A model generated the notes under the pieces. The model did no database searches, was not told the origin of the DNA, and saw only the letters and a list, made by a program, of their open reading frames with translations. From positions 186,001 through 250,000 of the forward strand of contig JAACMV010000027.1 in the NCBI GenBank assembly GCA_010909725.1: 64,000 nucleotides of DNA, written 5' to 3'. Made by a program: the position numbers and the translations under genes. Position 1 is the first letter of the stretch, and each line of letters opens with the position of its first letter. This stretch comes from Picochlorum sp. 'celeri' (taxonomy: Eukaryota > Chlorophyta > Trebouxiophyceae). Positions 20,827 through 30,314 of the stretch are shown here, piece by piece.

Positions 20827-22113
20827 ATGATGAATGCTGTACACATGCGCCCAAGAGCGCCAGCAAAATTATCCCTTCCAGCAGGTGCTACCCGCCAGAT
20901 GTCAGGAAGGTTTGTCGTTAAAGCAGCGAAAGTTGCTGATGGACCTAAAGTAGCAATTGTAGGTGTAACTGGAGCTGTTGGACAGGAGTTCTTGAGGGTA
21001 CGTTGGTGTAGAGTGTGATTCTGTGAGGACGGCAAGTGGTTCGTCTGACGGCTTTTGTATGATTAACCCTGGGATACCCTGGATGTGTCACCTGAATCAT
21101 TCTGTATCACATATAGATGGCATCCAAGGATCGTATGAGTCCACCGTATTCGTGTGCAGGTTCTCAAGGCCCGTGATTTTCCATACAGTGACATGAAAAT
21201 GCTTGCATCTGCTCGTTCTGCTGGCCGCACCTACGAGTTTGACGGCAACACGTACACTGTTGAAGAGCTGACAGAGTCAAGTTTTGATGGAGTGGATATT
21301 GCGCTGTTCAGTGCTGGTGGATCAATCTCCAAAAAGTTTGCTCCAATTGCCTCTGATGCAGGGTGCACTGTGGTTGACAATTCAAGTGCATTTAGAATGA
21401 CCGAAGGAGTTCCTCTCGTCATCCCAGAAGTGAATCCAGATGCCATGTCAGGAATGAAGTATGGTCAGGGAGGAATCATTGCCAATCCAAACTGCTCTAC
21501 AATCATTGCCTTGATGGCTGTTACACCTCTTCACAGAGAAGCTGGAGTGAAGCGTATGGTAGTTTCTACGTATCAGGCAGCCTCTGGCGCTGGTCAAGCT
21601 GCTATGGAAGAGTTGGAACTTCAGACACGCGAAGCTTTGGAGGGAAAGCCAGTCACACAGAATATTTTCCCATTCCAGTATGCTTTCAACCTGTTCTCCC
21701 ACAACTCCCCAGTGACTGACACCCTGTACAATGAGGAAGAGATGAAGATGGTGAAAGAGACGGCCAAAATTTGGAACAACAATGACGTAAAAATCACAGC
21801 TACATGCATTCGTGTGCCTATTATGAGAGCCCACGCAGAATCCATCAATCTCGAGTTTGAGAAGGATCTCTCTGCAGAGAGGGCATTAGAGCTTCTTGCA
21901 GCATTCCCAGGAGTGTCTGTGATAAACAATCCAGAGGAAAATATCTTCCCAACCCCATTAGTTGCTTCCAATCAAGATGATGTGTATGTCGGGCGTGTTC
22001 GACGAGATATTTCAAGGGATGACTCCAAGGGACTGGACCTCTTTGTCTGTGGAGATCAGATCAAAAAGGGAGCCGCTTTGAATGCAGTCCAGGTGGCCGA
22101 GTTGCTCCTTTGA
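20827..22113 (+). CDS. aspartate-semialdehyde dehydrogenase, probably plastid
   Basis: Reduces aspartyl-phosphate to aspartate-semialdehyde with NADPH, the step shared by lysine, threonine, methionine and isoleucine synthesis. Exons are 20827-20997 and 21160-22113; the intron is 162 bp (phase 0); the product is 374 aa. A leader of about 35 residues with Arg/Pro/Ala precedes the Rossmann motif VAIVGVTGAVGQEFLRVL. The active-site Cys is in NPNCSTI. STYQAASGAGQAAMEEL, the RVPIMRAHAESINLEF block with its catalytic His region, and VGRVRRD near the end complete the enzyme. The start sits about 110 bp after the previous stop; a second ATG follows directly at 20830. Confidence 0.95.
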
Positions 22114-22419
22114 TTCATATACACAATGACGAGATAGTTTGAATCTTGATGAATGGATAGAATGTAAAAAGAATCACGTCAAGTAGATTTTGTATGTTTC
22201 AGTCATTAGTCTCTTGCAAGAGGCCAATTGGCCCTAGCAGATTCTGCATGGTTATCCAGATGCAAATGCATTCACTCAACAACTATCTGGCAATGTGGGG
22301 CCAATGCGTCACATCAATAACTTTATAATGATTGATTGATATTTAATTCATCCCAATAATGATATAAGGGCACTTTTGTGGCTCAATTTTCAACTCGAAA
22401 GGAATTTGGTGTCGGAGGT
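22114..22419. other. intergenic between ASADH and START-domain genes
   Basis: Tandem plus-strand genes. TGTAA at 22163-22167 is the likely ASADH poly(A) signal. A GGCCAATTGGCC palindrome near 22220 and AT-rich DNA before 22380 may belong to the next promoter. No gene is visible. Confidence 0.5.
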
Positions 22420-24855
22420 ATGGCGGTTCCGGGTATACCTTCGCGGAAAGGCTGTCACTCGTCTGTAACGAGTTATAAAATCCATTTGAATGCTTCAGAG
22501 GGGCTGTATACTCCGCTTGAGCATCGAATGGGCCAGTGGGTCGAAGAGAACCAGCTGTTTTCCTTCAGCACACTAGCTGTGTTGATTATTTCAGGCAGGT
22601 ATGGGACTTTAGTGCTTTTATTCTGGCTTATGTGTGATTTATGTCGGCAAAAGTCCTCTTTGGGCCTGTTTTGTTCCGGCAGCGCGTGCCGGCATGTCAT
22701 GTCGGAAGTTAGTGACGCAACTTATTTTGTTTGTATAGGCATCTAAATGTATTATTGATGTCTTTTATTGGGTACTTGATCGATTCAAAGGTACAGTGTG
22801 CTCTATAGTGTCTATATTGGTTCCAGAGGACACCTGCAACTGAACTGTATCCAACTGGTTGTGCAGATTTTTCATGTGGTGCTGTTGCATGCTTTGGGTG
22901 TATTCGTCACTTTGAGTGCTCTAGTGGGTATGATTAACCCAAGTAGGTCGCCCCACAAGGCCATTTCTGGTCTGTATTACAGAGCAGTGAGTTCAGTGTT
23001 TGTGCCTCGGTTTGTCAAGAGTTCTGTGTGGAGTGTCAGCGATGCGGATATAGAATGGAAACTATTCGATAGAGTTCCAAATAGGCGCATTTCTTCTAGC
23101 AAGGATAGTTGTAACAGGGGGGAGGATAGTGCCAGCTCCTCCTCGTCACATGTGCGCAGTTTTCGATTACCTGATAGTCACTTGTCTGCAAAGAATGATG
23201 AGCATCCGTATCGGAGAAGTTTGGATCTGAAACATGTGGATAATCTTCAGAATGGAGCTTCTCGTTCTCATCGTGCGAGAGCAATGTCGGAAGGTGGTTC
23301 ATTGCTTTGCAAAATTCCATGGAGGATTCACACTGGTAGCAAATCTGTCACATCTGAGCATCTTTCAGGCGCATCAACTCCGTTACGGTCTCCACGGAAA
23401 CATAGACGTAAAAGTCGTAAAAGGCAGTGGGAACCAAAAATGTTACGGATCACGTCAGGTCAGGAATTGAATTCGATGAAATCTGGTGAAGAGACGGTTG
23501 CCACAAGGCTTTTGAACCAAGGGCAGGATGCAATCCCGGAGGAGTCTCCCCTATCTCCCGCAGCTAGCATTGATTCCTCAAGCTCCTTTTCTAGATCAGT
23601 ATCTGATTATGTAGACTCGTGGCTTCAGAGTCTCAAATCAGGTATGTCGCTGTCAGAAACACCTCCTCCACCATATCAACGCCTCAGTCTAGATGGCCAT
23701 GGAGCACACCGGCATTATACTCGGGGATCGGTCAAAGCTAGAGACTCTGCAATACATGTGCTCAATAGATATGCGGAAGAGGCCCAAGCCCAGGCAAAAA
23801 AGAGTCTAATAGCACCCATGTACCATCCCGCCGCCTCAGTTCTAGACTCCATTGGATTGGATGGGGATTGCCCTGACGACATACGAAGCATCATCACTGA
23901 TGAGCACTTACTTCAACTAGGAGACTTGTTCGACGAAGCACCATGCACAAAAATTCTCGAAGATCTTGGAATCGAAAAAGCATGCGAGTCCCAAGCATCC
24001 CTATTTGGTATCATGGAGGGGGACTTTTGCTGGGAGCAGAGCACATCTGAGGTAAAAGATGGACTTGAGATGGTTGCAAAGCGGATGGTATTACGCCACG
24101 GTTTGTATATGTACAAAACATGCGTCAGAATTCGTGGAGTAGACCCACACGATGTCCGCCCATTTCATTTGGATGATCAAGCTCGATCCCTATGGGATGA
24201 TAGTGCCATTGCTGTGGAACGAGATAGATCCGAGGGTTGCAATCGTGTTTCAAGACACGCAGAGTCCTGTCTCCATCGCTATATTTCAAAGTTTCCTCGT
24301 CCTCTGTCGGCAAGGAGCTATCAGTATGCCAGGAGGGTGTGGACACGGCCATCAGATGGAGGCTGCTATGCAATATCAAAATCATGCACATTACCCAGCG
24401 GAAATGGACAGAACAAGTATGTATTAGTAAAGGAGTATATATCAGGCTGCCGCATTCGCAGTACTGAGGATGGAACTGAGATCCTGACAGTGTATTTTGA
24501 GGATTCACAGGTCCGTCCTGGTTTGGCAAAAATGGCCGTCCCCAAAGGCCTTTGGCCGTTCTGGGCGAAGTATGAGTCATCGCTTCGCGTCTTTGCGAAA
24601 GCAAAACAAGTCAACCATGGTCGCCGCAGCTTGGATGCATTGGATAGACACGACGCCGGTCTACAAGCTGCCAATGACCAAGGCAGTGACTATGACAGTG
24701 ATGACGAAGTATACGATGCTCTTGCTCGTCTAAAAGAAAGAAAAAAGAGACTATCCAGTGATCATAATGGGCTGTCAAATGACGTGCCCCGATGGATACG
24801 CAGGGTCCTCTTGGCAGGAGTTTTAAAAGTCCTCCATGAATCAATTTCAAAGTAG
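22420..24855 (+). CDS. START-domain lipid-binding membrane protein
   Basis: Exon 1 is 22420-22598, ending AG|GTATGG. Exon 2 runs to 24855 and begins after one of four AGs (at 22790, 22796, 22808 or 22826) that all keep the same phase, so the product is 735-747 aa. Two hydrophobic stretches near residues 45-110 (LFSFSTLAVLIISG and a longer one ending FVTLSALVGMI) suggest N-terminal membrane anchoring. A long Ser/Arg-rich region follows. The C-terminal 230 residues carry a START-like fold: GLYMYKTCVRIRGVDPHDV, RYISKFPRPLSARSYQYARR, GGCYAISKSC, VKEYISGCRIRSTEDGTE and GLWPFWAKYESSL. Ligand unknown. Plant EDR2-type proteins are the nearest plan I know, but the DUF1336 tail is not evident. Confidence 0.78.
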
Positions 24856-25173
24856 CACATTTTCCACCATCTGCTGAGTGATACTTACTTTCATTGTACT
24901 CTTATATTAATATCAGGACTGCGATTATTTATAACAGCAATTGAATCCAAAGCATCTGTTGTACCTTGGCATGTCTGCGCCAAGGATATTCTCAACAACA
25001 AGACAAGTACACTCATGTCTCCTGGCCCTTGGACGTCCAAGGTGTCCCTGCCGTTGAAAAGGACGTCCGAGCTGCCACGTCATCAGTCATCTCCGACATA
25101 TTCGAACCTTGTTTCACCATGCTTCCATCCTAAACCCACATAAAGGAAATATTAAAACGTCTAATTATACAAT
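24856..25173. promoter_or_regulatory. promoter with ACGT-core elements and a 16-bp palindrome
   Basis: A 318 bp gap before the 149-aa unknown gene. It contains a perfect 16-base palindrome at 25027-25042 centred on GGACGTCC, a second GGACGTCC at 25061-25068 and CCACGTCA at 25075-25082. ACGT cores are bZIP-type binding sites in plants; the assignment here is inference. A CCTTGGC/GCCAAGG hairpin lies at about 24973-24995. Confidence 0.45.
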
Positions 25174-25693
25174 ATGTCCCATATATTACGTCGTATTGGC
25201 GCTCTTGCCAAGCCCCAGCTCTGGAATTCAGAAATCTTGTTGGGTACCTCGTCAAAACATGCAACGTCGACTCAAACAGCAGTCTGCACCGTGTATGGTT
25301 TACAAACACGCTCCATATCAAATGTTAAAGGAAAATATGCAGCTCCAACGACGGAAGAGGTACGTACGGTCACCATAAATCTGCTCTGTTCACCTTGACT
25401 CACACTCTGGGAACATGCTGTACCTGCAGGAAGAGCACCAAATCGCTCGCGAGGCATTAAAAAAGATGCACATTGATCCTTTTGATAATGAATATGACCG
25501 GTTTAATGGGTCAGAGATGGAGCTCTTGGCAGAGGCGTATGCAAATGATGAACGTGTTGTCCTGGACACCCCTGTTGACTTGAATGTTGAAATGGACTAT
25601 GAGCAAATGCCTGATGACATCCTAGAGAGTCTGAAACCCAACGTTCATACAAAGGAAGAAAACGAGATTTACCAATTCGATGATGAAATGTAA
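25174..25693 (+). CDS. small protein of unknown function with mitochondrial-type leader
   Basis: Exons are 25174-25359 and 25430-25693; the 70 bp intron (GTACGT...TGCAG) is phase 0; the product is 149 aa. The first 50 residues hold Arg, Ser, Thr and Ala with almost no acids (MSHILRRIGALAKPQLW...), a good mitochondrial presequence. The mature part is acidic: EEHQIAREALKKMHIDPFDN is a helix followed by a Pro/Asp turn, and the end is PDDILESLKP with an acidic tail. No transmembrane segment. I do not recognise the family; a small subunit of a mitochondrial complex is a guess. Confidence 0.78.
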
Positions 25694-26167
25694 TCACATA
25701 TATACAATATGTATACTCACCTGTTCTGTAAAACACTCTGGAGTAGCAATGCAAGGTAGCAGTACCAAGACTTTCTTCGTGAGAAAAAAGAGCATACAGG
25801 ACACATTTGAGAAACTGTATTTGGGTAAATGAATGGCAACCCAAACAACTGTCGGATCATGGCAGTAGGCCCCTCGCGTGGGGTTGTGGTTCGAGAGCTC
25901 TTGAAAATGCATTTTCAAGAGCCATATGGCCCAACCGAAAGGTGGCCCCTTCGCCATGCACAATCGGACACACAAGGTGGGTGCGTCCCTCGGTACTTGC
26001 TCAGAAGTAAAATCAACAATAAATCCATATATCCATTTATTTGAATAATAAGAGTATTATTCTTAAAGGAAACGCATAAATTCAAGAGGTTCAGGAATAG
26101 TAGAACGACTGTTCAACTTCCATTCAAAAAGAGGACACTTTCTGAAAACAACAAAAAAGTCGCTATT
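25694..26167. other. 474-bp intergenic region with a long palindrome
   Basis: Tandem plus-strand genes flank it. Short opposing open frames overlap here without recognisable content. The main feature is a 26-base perfect palindrome (25897-25922). AT-rich DNA at 26030-26080 probably belongs to the next promoter. Confidence 0.5.
25897..25922. repeat. 26-bp perfect palindrome
   Basis: Two 13-base arms (GCTCTTGAAAATG and its exact reverse complement) meet with no spacer. In RNA it would form a hairpin with no natural loop; in DNA it could be a dimeric protein site or a cruciform. A nearby NdeI-like GCCATATGGC palindrome follows at 25921-25930. Confidence 0.9.
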
Positions 26168-27343
26168 ATGGACGAAGATTACATTGAAAGTGATATTGAT
26201 TCATTTGATGAGGAATATACGAGGCGGGATGTGCGCATTTCTTCAGCAAATTTGAGTCGAGAAAATATTGGAAGGGAGTTGGAAACTCTGTGCTCCAACG
26301 GGATCGTCACCGATGAAAACTACAAGGAAGTGGTGATGATGATTGCTGATCGATGTATTGAAAGAGAGTATCGGTGGCCTTCGCAGGTGAAACGTGGTGA
26401 TAGGCACTACGACAGGAACGTTCCTATTGATAAGAGGTTTCTTATTTACCAAAGGGAGGGGTTTACTGCATATGATCGCGGTCTTACTGCGGAGAGAGTT
26501 ACCAAAGGGATGAACAAAGAGAGAAAGAGGATTTTGGATACGTATCTTCCTGGGTGGCTGGACGAGGAAGACATGTGGCGGTGCAAGGTTGATAAAATCG
26601 CTTCCAAGAAGAAGGAGCGCTATGGTGGCATTTGGCCTGTGCCCAAGCCTTTTTTTGGGGAAGAAAATCTTTCTAAAGAGACTTTGTCCATTGTATCTGG
26701 AATGAATGAGGATGAAAAGACGGAGTTCTACGAGATTGGAAAGTTTCTGCGTGCCCAGAGGAAAATGTTGCACAAGCTTGCTACCAAGCGAAATTACCTG
26801 TTTTCTCACAGCAAATCAGAGATGCATCTATTTGAAGAGAGGGTCGCCATTCTGGATTCAGTATTACCAGGTTGGTCTGCTGTTCAAGATCAATGGGATC
26901 ACATGGTAAAGAAGCTCACAACATGGATGAAGGACAACCCTGGGAAGAAGCCCAAGTTGACATCCAGCCGTGTCTTTGAAGACCCTGGCGAGGAAGTGTC
27001 ACAGGAGCGTCTTCTTGAGCACACACTTGCGATGTTTCTTCTCAGAATGCAGAGAGCTCGCGATAAGAGGAATTGGAATCCATATGGAAAGTCACGATAT
27101 GGCTTCACCAAGGCGAGAAAAAAGATCCTTGACAAGAAGTTCCCGTGGTGGGAAAATGAAAGGGTGAAATGCTACCCAACAAAGCATGACTTGAATAGGT
27201 CCCGGCGCCTTTCGTATGACTCCAATTCAGAGTCTCGTGAAATGCAGGACTCGCCCAGAATGATGACAGATGATGGCATCTTCTTTGATGAATCCATGGG
27301 ACTTGATGATCCCTTCCTGCCTAATATCGATATCGACATGTAA
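26168..27343 (+). CDS. protein with three helicase-associated-like repeats
   Basis: The single-exon product is 391 aa with no helicase motor. Three segments share a pattern: a helix with Arg/Lys, then ExRxxILDxxxPGW. They end at 127-130 (LPGW), 233-236 (LPGW) and 325-328 (FPWW), about 106 and 92 residues apart; each unit also has a Trp-containing start (EDMWRCKVDKIASKKK, QDQWDHMVKKLTTWMK). This matches the helicase-associated (HA) repeat plan found alone in many algal proteins and thought to bind nucleic acid. N- and C-termini are acidic. No obvious targeting peptide. The stop codon overlaps a TGTAA and is followed at once by a 16-base palindrome. Function unknown. Confidence 0.72.
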   Translation: MDEDYIESDIDSFDEEYTRRDVRISSANLSRENIGRELETLCSNGIVTDENYKEVVMMIADRCIEREYRWPSQVKRGDRHYDRNVPIDKRFLIYQREGFTAYDRGLTAERVTKGMNKERKRILDTYLPGWLDEEDMWRCKVDKIASKKKERYGGIWPVPKPFFGEENLSKETLSIVSGMNEDEKTEFYEIGKFLRAQRKMLHKLATKRNYLFSHSKSEMHLFEERVAILDSVLPGWSAVQDQWDHMVKKLTTWMKDNPGKKPKLTSSRVFEDPGEEVSQERLLEHTLAMFLLRMQRARDKRNWNPYGKSRYGFTKARKKILDKKFPWWENERVKCYPTKHDLNRSRRLSYDSNSESREMQDSPRMMTDDGIFFDESMGLDDPFLPNIDIDM

Positions 27344-27344
27344 G

Positions 27345-27360
27345 GCTGCGCATGCGCAGC
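27345..27360. repeat. 16-bp perfect palindrome just after a stop codon
   Basis: GCTGCGCATGCGCAGC, starting two bases after the HA-like gene stop. It is self-complementary and GC-rich, so the 3' UTR could form a stable hairpin or dimerise. A weaker GCTCA/TGAGC inverted repeat follows at 27358-27371. Confidence 0.85.
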
Positions 27361-27506
27361 TCACTCATGAGCTCACATTTGTGGTCACATCGGAAGAGGT
27401 ATCCAGTGCATGATTTTGGGTGCATTCTCATCAAAGCAGCATATTCCATAATTTCATATGATTTTTTTCTTTCGACTGTAATAGAGGCTTGCATTTACAT
27501 TCAGGT

Positions 27507-27846
27507 ATGGGTCCTCGGGGGAGGTTGTTCGTTGTTTTTGCACTCCTGGTTGTTGCAACCGCGTGTGCTGCCGAGACAAAGGTATGTGGAGATACTCCGA
27601 CAAAGATTTCGATTTTCGGTTGGAAATATTTAAGATTCGAATACAGCCAATAGTGTTGCTCTCTTAGGACACACGTGTCACCCTGGTCTTATGTGGCTTC
27701 TTGCTCTGCAGTATCCAAAGTTGTCTGGAGGTTCGAGTAATAGCCCTCCAGCACCAGGATTTACCCGAGTCAGTGCTGCAGAGTATGAGTATTCGACCTC
27801 TATGATCTTTGCAATCCTTGTACTCCTCCAACTAGTTTTTGGTTAG
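27507..27846 (+). CDS. tiny GPI-anchored-type secreted peptide (AG-peptide-like)
   Basis: Exons are 27507-27581 and 27712-27846 with a 130 bp intron (GTATGT...TGCAG, phase 0); the product is 69 aa. The start carries a clear signal peptide (basic MGPRGR, then LFVVFALLVVATACA). The short mature part has SNSPPAPG, the Ser/Pro/Ala pattern of arabinogalactan peptides. The last 15 residues are hydrophobic and end the protein (MIFAILVLLQLVFG) after a small-residue stretch, the plan of a GPI attachment signal. It is too short to be picked up as a long open frame. Cell-surface location is inferred. Two AGs and poor pyrimidine context elsewhere argue for the chosen acceptor. Confidence 0.65.
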
Positions 27847-27882
27847 TAGCATTGCGGTTTAAAACCACACCAATCAGATGGC

Positions 27883-28124
27883 ATGCCTGTCGCTCCTCGT
27901 CTGGTTCGCATGGGAGTCGCAGTAAGCATTGTCTAAATGTCAGTGCTTCTCTCCAAAGCATTAAATTATACTTTTTATTGCTGTAAATATCTCAGGCGTC
28001 TTTAGTTTATGAATATTTAAGCCAAACAGTCTTTAGGAAAGCAAGGCCTTCAAACACGTCGTGTCAAGGAATGCGACCTGGTTCATCTGAATCCGTTCCA
28101 GATATTAAAAAGATTGATTCTTAG
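27883..28124 (+). CDS. possible 55-aa two-exon micro-gene
   Basis: Exons are 27883-27921 and 27996-28124; the 74 bp intron (GTAAGC...CTCAG, phase 0) has the standard size for this genome. The peptide starts MPVAPRLVRMGVA and continues with SLVYEYLSQTVFRKARP, then a polar tail ending KKIDS. A short amphipathic or hydrophobic segment spans the splice site. I do not know the family; a small mitochondrial membrane subunit is one possibility. Support is the matched phase, the typical intron and an open second exon of 42 codons in otherwise stop-rich DNA. Confidence 0.45.
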
Positions 28125-28159
28125 TACAATTGCACGAATCTGAGTCTGTATATATCGCC

Positions 28160-30066
28160 ATGAACTCTGCGCGCGCACTGCTACTTTTTGCACTGGCTCT
28201 CCTGCTGCGAGTGGGCTGTATGGTACGAATCTGTATGCATTGACATTGTCCATGAACACGAATAAATGTAATCTAATCTTTTCATAGGGATTTTCGGAAA
28301 CGTGCCCGATCGGCGATGGAGTGTGCCTGTGCGAGGCCTACTCGTACAAGCTGGAGGACGGAAAGACACTGGCTGCTCTAGCTGATGTGACCTCCAAATG
28401 CGAATCATACTATTCCTGTGCCACTGATGGGTCGTATGAATCATGTCCATCAGGATTCATCATGTCAGAATCGCAGCAGAGATGCATGAAGGCGGAGACT
28501 GCTGTGTGTGAGGGCAGAATCTATGGTCAGAGGCAAGCTCTAAATGCATCAAAAATCTGGGAGCCAGCTACGGAGATTGTCACCACCAATAATGGCCCAC
28601 AGTATGTTGGTTACTTCCAAACGTGGTCTGAAACGAACACTACTGATCCATTCATGACTCAGATGGCGAATTTGCCGCCGTATGTCACTCAAGTTATGAT
28701 TTCATTCTTCAAACCTGACAGCACCTATGCTGGAGGATTGACATTTGAAGGCACTGGAGTGCAATTCAGGTCATCCCCATCTGTGATGAAAGAAGCTATT
28801 AGAATTTTAAAAGAGAGAAATCCAGAAACCAGGGTATTCCTATCGGTCGGTGGGGCAACGTATGACAACTGGGCTGGACTCAATGCTGCGGCCGCAGCTC
28901 TCTTTGTTGAGGAGTTTGGTCTCGATGGAATCGATATTGACTTTGAACCGCGCGGTTCAGACTGCCAATCGAATCCTCTTACTGGTTTGATAGCGTGCGC
29001 GACTGATGAACTATATATACAATCAGTGACAGACCTCCGCAATGCTCTTCCAGAGGACAAGCAACTTACAGCAGCAGTTTTTAATGTTGGCGCATACGGA
29101 GAGGGTATTTTTGCCGATGCTCTTCCACAGGGAGGATACACTGGTGTATCTATAAACATGCTTAGAACAGTTGGAGATTTATTGGACTCGTTGAACATCA
29201 TGGCATATGATGCAGGGACGACGTATAATCCCAAGGAAGCTTTTGCAGCCTATGCGTCACTCTACTCTGGGCCCATGACGTTAGGCATGCAGGTGGCCTT
29301 CGAGTCTTGGGGCGACAACGTGATCTCCATGAGGCAAGTAGTCGAGCTGTCTAATTGGGTGAAGGGAATTGGAGGATCGGGGATGATGCTATGGTCACTC
29401 CAAAAGCCAGCAGATGAGGGACCAAGTGCACAGCAGATTTCTCAAGAAGTCTGCATCATTTTTGGATTACAAGACTGCATGCAACCTCTCTTCCCTCGTG
29501 CACCAGCCCCTCCACCACTGGATCCGATGTTTCCATCACCACCTCCTTCACCACCAAGTATGACGCCTGCATCCCCTCCTCCTCCGCCCTTTGTCTTTCC
29601 CTCCCCTCCTCCACCACAGCCACGTACCTGCACCTATAAGTCGACAGTTCGCATTCGAACCACCGGGTGCAAGGGCAACAAGTATCTCACATATTTCAGA
29701 AAAAACTGCAGTACCTTCAGAGTAACCTTGCAAAGCTATAAAGCAATTGAAAAGGATTGGAAACAATCCTACTGGTCCCTCAATGGTGTGAGCAGAAGCA
29801 ACATGCCCATCAGAGCAGCATATCGCTCGAGCAAATGCAATCGGGATAGGCGCTTCTTGGCATTGGCGAAAAGGGAAGGACAGTATCTGAGATTGAGTGT
29901 AGATTCATGGGAATGGAGGATCATTCCCGTCTCCGACTCCTCGTGCAACCGTGTTCAACTGTACAACCCAAACATCTTTAGATACTTGTCCATGGATTCC
30001 ACTTGCTCAGGATTCAGATATACACGAGGATCAGGGAGCACATTCGAATTTCGCCCGACTGTTTGA
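28160..30066 (+). CDS. secreted GH18 chitinase with CBM14 domain and Pro-rich linker
   Basis: GH18 enzymes hydrolyse chitin with substrate-assisted catalysis. Exons are 28160-28222 and 28288-30066; the intron is 65 bp (phase 0); the product is 613 aa. Exon 1 is a 21-codon signal-peptide exon. A CBM14/peritrophin-A-like Cys module lies at about 36-97 (CESYYSCATDGSYESCPSGF). The GH18 barrel follows with VGYFQTW, FLSVGGATYDNW and the intact DGIDIDFE active site, acid Glu at about 241, then LNIMAYDAGT and MLWSLQKP. A Pro/Ser linker at about 430-470 precedes a basic C-terminal domain of about 145 residues with repeated YL-x-W/F patterns, possibly a beta-trefoil. Likely extracellular and active on chitin-like polymer. 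Confidence 0.92.
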
Positions 30067-30099
30067 TTTTTGAGTGATCGCGTGATATTGATACTGCCA

Positions 30100-30104
30100 T
30101 GTAA
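30100..30104 (+). terminator. TGTAA poly(A) signal of GH18 gene
   Basis: TGTAA 34 bases after the GH18 stop codon. Confidence 0.5.
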
Positions 30105-30271
30105 ACGAGTGAATTGCATCAGCTCTACATCAATTCTGATCAACACCATGGTGGCCACCCACGCTTGCACAAATATACATTTTGAATGTGTCTAATTAAG
30201 CAGATCTTGACGGTTGAAATGTCTTACGACTTGAATACTGGATCTGCTCTAACCCATTCATTCACTTTCGA

Positions 30272-30279
30272 TATATAAA
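30272..30279 (+). promoter_or_regulatory. TATA box candidate of F-box/RCC1 gene
   Basis: TATATAAA lies 36 bases before the ATG at 30315, which would leave a 5' leader of only a few bases. Confidence 0.4.
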
Positions 30280-30314
30280 TCGTTTAGATTTGTTATAGAG
30301 AAACGGTAGGGAGG

